From NCBI GenBank assembly GCA_021414245.1, contig JAIOOU010000004.1:124001-188000 (forward strand): DNA of 64,000 nt. Reading direction: 5' to 3'. Position numbers and translations under genes: made by a program. Of the stretch, positions 26,258 to 33,698 are shown in pieces. A model generated the notes under the pieces. It searched no databases and had not been told where the DNA came from. It saw nothing but the letters and a program-made list of their open reading frames with translations. This DNA is from Chloroflexota bacterium. Its GTDB lineage: Bacteria; Chloroflexota; Anaerolineae; Anaerolineales; Villigracilaceae. Positions within the stretch are counted from its first letter, which is position 1. Each line of letters opens with the position of its first letter.

Positions 26258-27734
26258 CGTTGAGTGAATCCTGCGGGAGTGTGATCTCAAATGTGGATCC
26301 CTTTCCGGGTTCGCTTTTCACTTCAACCCTTCCCCCGTGTAATTGAGCAACGCCCTGCACGATCGCCAACCCCAGTCCGCTTCCGGCCGGGGTTGTTTCT
26401 TCATTTTGAGTACGCGACTCGTCCACGCGATAAAAACGGTCAAAGAGATGGTCCAGGTGTTCGCCCGGGATGCCGGGACCTGTATCCGTAACCCGTACCC
26501 AGCCTTCGGTCCCGGAAGGATGCGCTCCTGTTTCAACGAGGACATTTCGGACTTTGCCGGTTTCATTTTGCGCGGTGTATTTGACCGCATTTTCCACCAG
26601 GTTTGTCAGCATCTGAGTCAAAGATTGGCGGTCCCCGGAGATGAGCACTTCGGGCAGGTCGCCTGTTTCCAGTTTGATTTCCTGGCGCGCAGCCAGGGGG
26701 GCAAGCCGTTCCACAACATCCAGGGCCAGGTCGCTCAGGTCAAGCGATTCGCGAATCAAAGGCTCACGGCCTGCGTCCATGCGGGCCAGAGTGAGCAGGT
26801 CGTTGACAAGCTGTCTCATCAATTCGTTTTCCGATTGCACGATTTCCAGCACGCGCTGATATTCCTTCGTGGAACGGGGGGCGGAGAGCGCGCGCATGGT
26901 TTCCAGATTTACAATGGTCAAGGGGGTGCGCAGTTCATGACTTGCATCTGCGGTGAATTGACGCTGGCGCGCAAATGCAGCTTCAAGGCGCCCCAGCATG
27001 GAATTAAAAGTTTCGGCCAGCTGGCCGATCTCATCTTTTTTTGAAAGGTCAAAGCGCTGGCTAAGGTCCGTCTCGCTGATCGAGCGGGCTTTGGCCGCGA
27101 TCGTTTTTACGGGCCGCATGGCGCGGTCCGCCAGCCAAAACCCGCCGGCAAAGGAGACCAGCAGGGTCAAACCGATCAATGTGATCAGGGTGGCGAACAG
27201 ACGCCCCAAGCGTCCTCCCGGGTCAAGCGGGGAACCAAGTGCAAGGTAACCCGTAAATATTTCCCCGGAATAAAGAGGCACGATCTTGAAAACGTATTGA
27301 ACCGGATCATCGGTGTTGGCAATGGAAATACTTTCGATTACAGCCCCGCGTCCCTCGCCCACATGTATGGGGGACAAATCGAGGCTGGGTTCCCGCGAAA
27401 CCGGTCCCCAGAGCTTTTGCAGTTCCCCATCCGCGGTATACAAGGCCAGAACATCCTCCTTTTGGAAGGATGACTCGTCGTCATTGGGGAGGATCGGAAA
27501 CCCGGGTGCTTCACCAAATTGAGGACGGGTCAGGTCCGCCCCAAAAGCCTTTTCGATGTTTTCGAGTTTGGCTTCCAGCCGGATCAAGGTCTCCGCCTGT
27601 AGTTCCTGAATTTGCATGTAGAACAACATGCCGCTGAACCCGGTCAACAGGATCGCAAGAATAAAAACGAACCACAAGGCCAGTCGAAAACGAATGCTGT
27701 GCAGGATCAGGTTCAGGCGGTTGAAAAATTTCAT
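26235..27734 (-). CDS. Two-component sensor histidine kinase
   Basis: About 499 residues. Two membrane helices (about 15-35 and 175-200) frame an extracytoplasmic sensor of roughly 140 residues. A HAMP segment (MRPVKTIAAKARSISETDLS) leads to the phosphoacceptor His in FTADASHELRTPLTIVNLE, then an ATPase domain with NLVENAVKYTA, TDTGPGIP and GSGLGLAIV. It autophosphorylates and passes phosphate to the response regulator encoded just upstream (27743). ATG 27734 is taken; a TTG at 27746 overlapping the regulator's stop is the alternative. The signal is unknown, but the regulated operon appears to be the divergent ApbE/haem-protein operon. Confidence 0.92.
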   Translation of the reverse strand: MKFFNRLNLILHSIRFRLALWFVFILAILLTGFSGMLFYMQIQELQAETLIRLEAKLENIEKAFGADLTRPQFGEAPGFPILPNDDESSFQKEDVLALYTADGELQKLWGPVSREPSLDLSPIHVGEGRGAVIESISIANTDDPVQYVFKIVPLYSGEIFTGYLALGSPLDPGGRLGRLFATLITLIGLTLLVSFAGGFWLADRAMRPVKTIAAKARSISETDLSQRFDLSKKDEIGQLAETFNSMLGRLEAAFARQRQFTADASHELRTPLTIVNLETMRALSAPRSTKEYQRVLEIVQSENELMRQLVNDLLTLARMDAGREPLIRESLDLSDLALDVVERLAPLAARQEIKLETGDLPEVLISGDRQSLTQMLTNLVENAVKYTAQNETGKVRNVLVETGAHPSGTEGWVRVTDTGPGIPGEHLDHLFDRFYRVDESRTQNEETTPAGSGLGLAIVQGVAQLHGGRVEVKSEPGKGSTFEITLPQDSLNVKSSSAQ

Positions 27735-27742
27735 GAAGATTC

Positions 27743-28417
27743 TCAAGCCGGGCGGCGCAGGCGGTAACCCGAACCACGAATGGTCTCGATCAATTTCACT
27801 TCAAAGGGATCGTCGATCTTGCGGCGCAGACGGCGGATATACACATCCACCACGTTCGACATGACCGTGGCGTCGTAACTCCATAAGTGGGTCTCTGCCA
27901 TTTGGCGGGTGATCAGACGGTTTGGATTGCGAACCAGATATTCCAGCAGGGCGTATTCACGTGAAGTCAATTCGATGGATTTCCCGTCGCGTTGCACGAA
28001 ATGGGTGGCGGGATCAACTGTCAGGTCTGCGATCGTGATCTGGCCGCTCTTGTCGTCCGATTCGCGCCTGAGCAAGGCCCGCAGCCTGGCCCTGAGCTCT
28101 TCCATCTCAAAGGGTTTGATCAGGTAGTCGTCCGCACCGCTGTCCAACCCGAGAACCCGGTCTTCGAGTGCATCCCGGGCGGTAAGCATCAGGATCGGCG
28201 TTTTTACATGACGGTTTCGCAGCGAACGGCAGACTTCGATCCCGCTTCTGCGCGGCAGCATGACGTCCAGGATGATCAGGGCATATGGGGTTAATTCAGC
28301 CAACTCCTCGCCCTCCTGGCCGTCGAAGGCCACATCCACGGCATAACCTTCATCCGCCAGGCTGAGCCGTAACGAGTCGCTTAATCTTCGATTGTCTTCC
28401 ACCAGCAGAATCCGCAT
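27743..28417 (-). CDS. OmpR/PhoB-family response regulator
   Basis: 224 residues. Receiver domain with acidic pocket (LLVEDNRR), phosphorylated Asp in LIILDVMLP, Thr in MLTARD and Lys in YLIKPFEMEEL. The C-terminal winged-helix DNA-binding domain (about 130-222) has SREYALLEYLVRNPNRLITR and IETIRGSGYRLRR. It should bind direct repeats with an 11-base period; exactly such repeats (ATGAC/ATGACA and TGTCAT/TGTCAT) lie in the intergenic region at 28451-28499. The gene heads a two-gene unit with the sensor kinase. Confidence 0.95.
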   Translation of the reverse strand: MRILLVEDNRRLSDSLRLSLADEGYAVDVAFDGQEGEELAELTPYALIILDVMLPRRSGIEVCRSLRNRHVKTPILMLTARDALEDRVLGLDSGADDYLIKPFEMEELRARLRALLRRESDDKSGQITIADLTVDPATHFVQRDGKSIELTSREYALLEYLVRNPNRLITRQMAETHLWSYDATVMSNVVDVYIRRLRRKIDDPFEVKLIETIRGSGYRLRRPA

Positions 28418-28450
28418 GTTTTCCTCTTAAGGTGATTGTAGCATTTCAAA

Positions 28451-28515
28451 ATGACTTGCAGATGACAGAAGTCCCCATGTCTTGTCATGCCTGTGTCATT
28501 TCCCCATACTATACT
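28451..28515. promoter_or_regulatory. Candidate operator/promoter region for the divergent two-component and redox operons
   Basis: ATGAC (28451) and ATGACA (28462) are 11 bases apart, and TGTCAT (28483) and TGTCAT (28494) are also 11 apart in the opposite orientation, making a symmetric site centred near 28475. TATACT at 28510-28515 is a good -10 box for the rightward operon, without a recognisable -35, and the last TGTCAT ends 10 bases before it. This is the layout of an activator-dependent promoter bound by an OmpR-type regulator. Confidence 0.55.
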
Positions 28516-28552
28516 CCCGAACAGACTTGAGCACAAAACAGCAAGGAGAACC

Positions 28553-28918
28553 ATGAAAAAACAATACACGGCATTACTGGCCGCATTCGCGATCACGATC
28601 TGTATGGGGGCCGCCATGCTCCTGGTCAGTGGAAACGCCCTGGTCAACCGGAATGGGATTCCCGTGGCTGATTCCCCCGCGGCGGCCACCGCCACAGCCC
28701 AGGCCAAAACCGCCGAACAGGCCCAGATCCAGCAATTACAAAGCCTGGTCACCGAATACCAAACCCGGGAAGTGAAATACCAGGCCGAATTAAAAAGCGC
28801 AGGCCAGGACCTTGATCGGGCCAATAATCAAATGCGCCAATACCAGATGCTTCTGCTGGCGTTGCAAAACCGCGGTTACATCAGCATCGATCCCAGCGGC
28901 CGAATCCTGATTCAATAA
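28553..28918 (+). CDS. Small exported or anchored coiled-coil protein
   Basis: 121 residues. One N-terminal hydrophobic segment (about 8-30) acts as signal or anchor, followed by an Ala/Thr-rich linker and a Gln/Glu-rich coiled coil at about 50-100 (AEQAQIQQLQSLVTEYQTRE). The C-terminus ends GYISIDPSGRILIQ. AAGGAG precedes the ATG. First gene of the redox operon, probably a small partner of its membrane proteins. I do not recognise a family, and no flavinylation-type Ser/Thr motif is evident. Confidence 0.75.
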   Translation: MKKQYTALLAAFAITICMGAAMLLVSGNALVNRNGIPVADSPAAATATAQAKTAEQAQIQQLQSLVTEYQTREVKYQAELKSAGQDLDRANNQMRQYQMLLLALQNRGYISIDPSGRILIQ

Positions 28919-28929
28919 AAGGAAAGATC

Positions 28930-29172
28930 ATGAAAATTTGGAAAAGCATCATTCGAATTTGGTTTACCCTGGCCAGCCTGGGAAGTTTTTTTCTCGGCTG
29001 GATCGTCCTGGCGCATGCCCCCAAGCCCAACCAATTTAACCCTGCCAGTCTTGCATCCATGCCAAAATTGGACCCCGTTCCTTCCGTCGATCAGATCATG
29101 AATGAAGGGCAGTCTCAAAGTTTCTTCCGGGCCAGTCCGCGCAGGCTGGTTTTGCGTTCCGGCGGCTCCTGA
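28930..29172 (+). CDS. Small single-pass membrane protein
   Basis: 80 residues. An N-terminal amphipathic stretch (MKIWKSIIRIWF) continues into one membrane helix (about 8-30, ending GWIVLAHAP); the rest is a short polar tail ending PRRLVLRSGGS. GGAAAG lies before the ATG. It starts 11 bases after the coiled-coil gene, and its final base is the first base of the ApbE start codon. Unknown function; its place suggests an accessory subunit of the flavin/haem system. Confidence 0.7.
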   Translation: MKIWKSIIRIWFTLASLGSFFLGWIVLAHAPKPNQFNPASLASMPKLDPVPSVDQIMNEGQSQSFFRASPRRLVLRSGGS

Positions 29173-30107
29173 TGCAGATCGAAAATTTCCGCGCGATGAA
29201 TTCCCAGATGGTATTGGTCGCGGAAGGGGAGGCTTCGCAGGTCAGGTTTGGGCTGGCCGCGGCACAGGAATTTATGGAAGCCGGTGAAAAACGGTTCACC
29301 CGCTTTTCCGAATACAGTGAGCTCGCCAGATTGAACCGTTCGGCCGGGAGCTGGTTTGCGGCATCCGCGGACCTGTTCGATGTGGTCCGTGAGGCGCAGG
29401 CCCATTTTCACCGGACGCATGGCTTGTTCGACCCTTCGATCCTCCCGGACCTGCAAAATGCCGGCTATGTTCACAGCATGGATGAAATCCGCCGCATCGG
29501 TTCCGCCCCCCGGCCTGCCCGGCCTTTTCAAAAATTCGCCTCCGGTTTTGAATCGGTCGAACTTAATGAAAATACCCGGTCCATCCGCCTGCCCGAAGGC
29601 CTGCAGATCGATCTGGGCGGGATTGCAAAAGGCTGGATCGCGGAACGGGCCGCGCGTCTGCTCAGCCGATACACATCCAGTTGCGCGGTCAATGCGGGCG
29701 GGGATATGTTCCTGATCGGCCGTCCGCCGGGAAAGGATTGCTGGGAAGTGGGACTCGAGGATCCTCGCGACCCGCAAACCGATATTTCGGTTCTTTTGCT
29801 GCAGGAAGGTGCGGTCGCCACTTCGTCGGTTGTAAAGCGCGCCTGGAAACAGGGGCAGCTTTCCCGTCATCATTTGATCGACCCGCGCACGGGCGAGCCG
29901 GCGAATACTTTGTGGTTAAGTGTCACAGTCCTTGCGGCGCATGCCGTCACAGCGGAGAGCTTCGCCAAGGCCTTCCTTATTGCGGATGAAAACGAGGCCC
30001 GGCAACTTGGCCGGCAAAATCCTGAATTAACCGTTCTGGCCGTGGATAAGGCTGGAAATTTGATAAGTCTGGTGCAAGCCAGGGAAAGTTCATATGTCCA
30101 TGATTAA
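29172..30107 (+). CDS. apbE: FAD:protein FMN transferase
   Basis: 311 residues. ApbE attaches FMN from FAD covalently to a Thr/Ser of partner proteins outside the membrane. Family signs: the MNSQMVLVAEG opening, HGLFDPSILPDLQNAGY, IDLGGIAKGWIAER, VNAGGDMFLIG and HHLIDPRTGEPANT with the metal-binding Asp. No cleavable signal or lipobox is seen, unlike many ApbE proteins, so either the preceding membrane proteins help localise it or it works inside. No FMN-accepting protein is recognisable in the operon. Confidence 0.92.
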   Translation: MQIENFRAMNSQMVLVAEGEASQVRFGLAAAQEFMEAGEKRFTRFSEYSELARLNRSAGSWFAASADLFDVVREAQAHFHRTHGLFDPSILPDLQNAGYVHSMDEIRRIGSAPRPARPFQKFASGFESVELNENTRSIRLPEGLQIDLGGIAKGWIAERAARLLSRYTSSCAVNAGGDMFLIGRPPGKDCWEVGLEDPRDPQTDISVLLLQEGAVATSSVVKRAWKQGQLSRHHLIDPRTGEPANTLWLSVTVLAAHAVTAESFAKAFLIADENEARQLGRQNPELTVLAVDKAGNLISLVQARESSYVHD

Positions 30108-30750
30108 TTTGATCTCAAATCTGTTTGCCATCGATAGTTTGCAATTCTGGTGGTATCTGACCCGTGCGGCGGGCCTGATGGGATATTTTCTGATCTGGCT
30201 TTCCACCGTCTGGGGACTGGTGGTAAGCAGCAAGATTTTGGATCCCTTCATGGAGCGCGCCTTCACCTATGACTTCCATGAATACCTGTCGTGGCTGGGG
30301 CTGGCCTTCATTGGCATCCACGTGATCGTGCTCATGGCGGATCAATATCTGCCGTATACGCTCTGGCAGGTGTTAATTCCCTTCCTGTCCCCCTACCGCC
30401 CATTCTGGGTGGGGATCGGCGTGATCGCGCTGTATCTGTCCCTGCTGGTAACGGTCACCTTCTATCTCAAGGCCAGGATCGGAGCGCAGGCTTTCCGCAG
30501 GATCCATTATCTGAGCCTTGTCGGTTATTTGGGCGCCACCTTGCACGGCTTGTACGCGGGCACGGATTCGGTCCTGCCGGCTGCGAACCTGATGTATAAA
30601 GGCACCTTCCTGATCACACTTTTTCTGGTCGTGTATTGGGTGGTCCTGTTATATGGTAGAAAGCAGGATGAGGAAAAGTTGAGAAAACAGCTTTTGAGGG
30701 AGAAACGGCGCAACACAGCCCGACCTGCTGCAGCGGGGAACTCCCGTTAA
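30094..30750 (+). CDS. Ferric-reductase-like haem b membrane protein
   Basis: 218 residues with about six membrane helices of the ferric-reductase-like domain (MsrQ/YedZ/Nox-like). His residues near 62 and 76 (DFHEYLS and GIHVIV), and near 137 and 149 (IHYLS, LHGLY), are spaced to hold two haems across the membrane. It probably moves electrons between quinone or flavin and an acceptor outside. It lacks FAD/NAD domains, so an electron donor, perhaps a flavinylated protein made by the ApbE encoded just before it, is needed. ATG lies within the last codons of apbE (14-base overlap). Confidence 0.85.
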   Translation: MSMINLISNLFAIDSLQFWWYLTRAAGLMGYFLIWLSTVWGLVVSSKILDPFMERAFTYDFHEYLSWLGLAFIGIHVIVLMADQYLPYTLWQVLIPFLSPYRPFWVGIGVIALYLSLLVTVTFYLKARIGAQAFRRIHYLSLVGYLGATLHGLYAGTDSVLPAANLMYKGTFLITLFLVVYWVVLLYGRKQDEEKLRKQLLREKRRNTARPAAAGNSR

Positions 30751-30789
30751 TCAAAATTCCCAAAAATCCTTGAAGGCGGAAAATTGTGT

Positions 30790-30883
30790 TATACTCCCGT
30801 CGCTCTCAACGGAGAGTTGGTTTTTGGGAAATTGTTTTGATCACTCTAAATGATGGCCCGGCGCAACTTGGTCGGGCTTTTTT
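30790..30883 (+). promoter_or_regulatory. Leader of the DEAD-box helicase gene with hairpin/U-tract
   Basis: TATACT (30790-30795) is a likely -10 box; TTGAAG upstream is only 14 bases away, so the -35 is weak. Shortly after comes a terminator-like hairpin, GCCCG (30856-30860) with CGGGC (30873-30877), then six T (30878-30883). The helicase ATG is 120 bases further at 31003. A leader with an early terminator suggests attenuation or a short RNA. Compare the csp leader at 32799-32829. Confidence 0.5.
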
Positions 30884-31002
30884 GTTGGGCGGGTTCCCTT
30901 GCAAAAGTGAACTTTGTTGGCAAGAAGGAAGTTAAACGGAGTTATCAGAACGTTTCATTATTTAGTGTCGTTGCAGTGATTGCAGGGACAAAAGGAAATC
31001 TG

Positions 31003-32691
31003 ATGACAACCGAATTTACTTCTTTAAACCTGCGCCCCGAACTGGAGCAGGCCATTCTTGAGCTTGGCTATGTCACGCCGACCGCCATTCAATCCGACAT
31101 GATCCCCCTCATGCTGACCGGTGTGGACGTAATCGGTCAGGCTCAAACCGGCACCGGCAAGACCGCCGCCTTCGCACTCCCCATTCTGCAAAACTACATT
31201 CATCAACGGCTGCCCCAGGCGCTTGTTCTTGCGCCCACGCGTGAACTGGCTGTCCAGGTGGCAAGCGCCATGGAAGAGTATGGCAAGCATCTTAAGGTGC
31301 GCGTACTGGCTGTCTACGGCGGCCAGCCGTACGGACCGCAGGTCAATCAACTCAAACGCGGCGTGGACATCGTGGTCGGCACCCCCGGCCGCATCATCGA
31401 CCTGATCGCGCGCAAGGTCCTGGACCTGAGCATGATCAAATCCGTGGTGCTTGATGAAGCCGACGAAATGCTCAACATGGGATTCATCGAACCCGTGGAG
31501 GAAATTCTTTCGGCGACTCCCACCGCCCGGCAGACCGCGCTCTTCAGTGCGACCCTGCCTGTGCGCATCCGCCATCTGGCAGACCGCTTCATGCGCGACC
31601 CCCAGTCTGTCACCATCAAAAAATCGACCCTGACCGTTTCATTGATCGAACAACGCTATTATCTGGTCCACGAAGGCGACAAACTGGCGGCGCTGACCAA
31701 TCTGTTTGAGGTCGAACCGATTACCAGCGCGTTGATATTCGTCCGCACCCGTGTGGAGACCGGCCAGCTGGCCAGTCAACTCTCCGCGCGCGGCTTCCCG
31801 GCCGAGGCCATCAACGGCGATCTTGAGCAAAACGCACGTGAGCAGATTCTTGGAAGATTCCGCGCCGGGCAGATCAAGGTATTGGTCGCCACCGATGTGG
31901 CTGCACGCGGCCTGGATATCGATAATATTTCGCACGTGTTCAACTATCACCTGCCCGATGACGCCGAAGTGTATGTCCATCGCATTGGGCGCACCGGCCG
32001 GGCAGGCAAGACCGGCATTGCGATCTCCCTGTTCGCACCGCGCGAGAAACGCCGTTTGCGCGAGATCGAGCACATGACCAAGCAGGCTCTCACACTTGGA
32101 AAACTGCCCACCGCTGCCGATATTACCCAGCACCGCGAGAATCAATTGATCGAGCAGTTGAAGGTCTGGCTGGGCCGCGGACGCTATCAACGCGAACGCG
32201 AATTGATCGCACGTCTGGTGGAGGAAGGCTTTGATCCATTGGAACTGGCCGCCGCTTCCTTGAAATTGTCCCGCGCGGACGAGAAACAGCGCCCGGTTGC
32301 CAATGTGACCGATGTGGTTGTGTCCGAAAGCCGTTCTGCCTATCGCGGCGATCGGGACTTCAGCCGCGGCAAACCCCAGGGCAGGGACGCTGGAAAGCGC
32401 GACTTTGGAAAACGCAGCGACCGCGACACGGGAACGAACAAACGCGCTTCGCACGAGGCTGGAATGACCCGCCTGAAATTGAACAAGGGCAAGGAAAACG
32501 GGGTCCGCCCGAATGATATCGTCGGTACGATCGCCCATCATGCAGACATCCCCGGCAGTTCGATCGGCAAGATCCGCATCGAAGACAAATATACCTACGT
32601 GGATGTGCCTGAGGAATTGGTTGAGAAGGTGCTCAAACACAACGGCAATTATCGCATCGGCAAGGACAAATTCACCCTGGTGAAATCGTAA
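31003..32691 (+). CDS. DEAD-box ATP-dependent RNA helicase, DeaD/CsdA-like
   Basis: About 562 residues. RecA domain 1: Q motif (PTAIQSDMIP), AQTGTGKT, VLDEADEML, LFSATLP. Domain 2: LIFVRTRVETG, VATDVAARGLDI, HRIGRTGRAGKTG. A charged linker rich in Arg, Gly and Asp (about 435-490) precedes a DbpA-type RNA-binding domain (about 495-562: DIVGTIAHHADIPGSSIG, YTYVDVPEEL), as in CsdA/DeaD helicases that help ribosome assembly in the cold. ATG 31003 has AAAGGAAA before it; the frame is open upstream to 30850 but passes through the leader hairpin. A cold-shock protein gene follows. Confidence 0.94.
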   Translation: MTTEFTSLNLRPELEQAILELGYVTPTAIQSDMIPLMLTGVDVIGQAQTGTGKTAAFALPILQNYIHQRLPQALVLAPTRELAVQVASAMEEYGKHLKVRVLAVYGGQPYGPQVNQLKRGVDIVVGTPGRIIDLIARKVLDLSMIKSVVLDEADEMLNMGFIEPVEEILSATPTARQTALFSATLPVRIRHLADRFMRDPQSVTIKKSTLTVSLIEQRYYLVHEGDKLAALTNLFEVEPITSALIFVRTRVETGQLASQLSARGFPAEAINGDLEQNAREQILGRFRAGQIKVLVATDVAARGLDIDNISHVFNYHLPDDAEVYVHRIGRTGRAGKTGIAISLFAPREKRRLREIEHMTKQALTLGKLPTAADITQHRENQLIEQLKVWLGRGRYQRERELIARLVEEGFDPLELAAASLKLSRADEKQRPVANVTDVVVSESRSAYRGDRDFSRGKPQGRDAGKRDFGKRSDRDTGTNKRASHEAGMTRLKLNKGKENGVRPNDIVGTIAHHADIPGSSIGKIRIEDKYTYVDVPEELVEKVLKHNGNYRIGKDKFTLVKS

Positions 32692-32723
32692 TTGGTGTGC
32701 AGACAACATGCTGAAAGTCGTCA

Positions 32724-32752
32724 TTGACACAACTTCAGCGCCATGATAAAGT
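32724..32752 (+). promoter_or_regulatory. Promoter of the cold-shock protein gene
   Basis: A consensus TTGACA (32724-32729), a 17-base spacer and TAAAGT (32747-32752). Initiation near 32759 would give a 5' leader of about 140 bases before the ATG at 32900, long as is usual for csp genes. Confidence 0.7.
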
Positions 32753-32798
32753 AGTGATTAACACGGATACCAGTAGTTCGCTTTGGAAGTATAACCAT

Positions 32799-32833
32799 CG
32801 GCTCAGGGTAAAAGTCCCTGGGCCGTTTTGTTT
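32799..32833 (+). promoter_or_regulatory. Hairpin with U-tract in the csp leader
   Basis: CGGCTCAGGG (32799-32808) pairs with CCCTGGGCCG (32816-32825) with one G-T pair, a 7-base loop, and TTTTGTTTTG follows. It looks like a terminator but lies between the csp promoter and csp gene, so it may be a temperature-sensitive attenuator. The helicase leader has the same arrangement at 30856-30883. It could also terminate read-through from the helicase gene. Confidence 0.55.
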
Positions 32834-32899
32834 TGTCTGTTCTGGCGAAAGAACCGGGTCCTCCAAATTCCTTTCGTAAGTTGCCATAGGAGGCAAACA

Positions 32900-33112
32900 A
32901 TGTCAGAACGTATTATCGGAACAGTCAAATGGTTCAACGGAAGCAAGGGCTACGGCTTTCTTGCTCGTGAAGGCGGCGCGGATGTTTTCGTGCACTTCTC
33001 CGCGATCCAGGGCGACGGTTTCAAAAATCTTGAAGAAGGTCAGAAAGTAGAATTCACCGTTGAGAAAGGCCCCAAGGGTCCGCAGGCTAGTAACGTAGTT
33101 GTAGTGAACTAA
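32900..33112 (+). CDS. Cold-shock protein, CspA family
   Basis: 70 residues, the standard one-domain beta-barrel. RNA-binding motifs KGYGFL (RNP1) and DVFVHF (RNP2) are intact, and it opens with [15 protein letters not shown]. It binds single-stranded RNA and DNA and melts secondary structure, often as a cold-induced RNA chaperone. A perfect AGGAGG lies before the ATG, and the gene has its own promoter, long leader and strong terminator. Together with the DEAD-box helicase upstream this forms an RNA-remodelling pair. Confidence 0.97.
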   Translation: MSERIIGTVKWFNGSKGYGFLAREGGADVFVHFSAIQGDGFKNLEEGQKVEFTVEKGPKGPQASNVVVVN

Positions 33113-33131
33113 TACAAACTGTAAAACTTAA

Positions 33132-33168
33132 AAACTCCCCGGACTAAAGTTCCGGGGAGTTTTTTTTT
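33132..33168 (+). terminator. Strong rho-independent terminator after csp
   Basis: A perfect 12-bp stem AAACTCCCCGGA (33132-33143) with TCCGGGGAGTTT (33151-33162), a 7-base loop and a T-run to 33168. It starts 19 bases after the csp stop and also separates it from the convergent acetyltransferase remnant. Confidence 0.92.
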
Positions 33169-33179
33169 GATTCTCTTTT

Positions 33180-33695
33180 TTATTTCAGCAGCTTATACAT
33201 GAACACGGTGGTGTGCAGGGAACCGTCGCTGCTGCGGGCGTATTCGGGGATGGTGCCCGCCCGCGTATATCCCAGCTTTGCATATAAGTGTTCCGAAGGG
33301 TCGCCCGCGCGGGTATCCAGGATCAATGTGGTCCGTCCGGCAAGCCCGGCTTCCTGTTCAATGGCATTCATGAGAGCTTTGGCAATACCCTTGCCGCGAT
33401 GGGAACTGTGAACCATGAGTTTCGCAACCTCTGCGCGGTGGCTTCCATTGGGGCGGCCAGCCAGGTCAAGTTGAACGGTACCAATGAGATCCTGGCCTTC
33501 CCCGGCAATAAGCAGAATGCGCTGCGTGCCTTGTAATGCCGAAACCACTTCCTACCAGTAGGCCATGGCGTCCTCGTGAGAGAATGGAGTGAGAAATCCG
33601 ATGGATGCTCCGCTTTCAACCGCATTCTGCAGGAGCGACGCCAGTTTTGGCAGTGCCGGGGTGACATTCCCGGAAGTCAACCGCTGGATGTTCAT
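33180..33695 (-). pseudogene. GNAT acetyltransferase interrupted by an amber codon
   Basis: A 172-codon frame from ATG 33695 (3 bases after the stop of the upstream oxidoreductase gene) to the stop at 33180. Codon 48 is TAG (33552-33554), in AYW-stop-EVVSALQG. Downstream the GNAT fold is intact, with the acetyl-CoA loop HSSHRGKGIAKALM, then LDTRAGDPSEHLYAKLGYTRAG. No frameshift is involved: the frame is open on both sides of the single stop. CAG to TAG would be the simplest change. A shorter 122-residue product from GTG 33548 is possible but would lack the first strand and helix. It is a pseudogene unless the stop is read through or is a sequencing error. Confidence 0.75.
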
Positions 33696-33698
33696 GTT

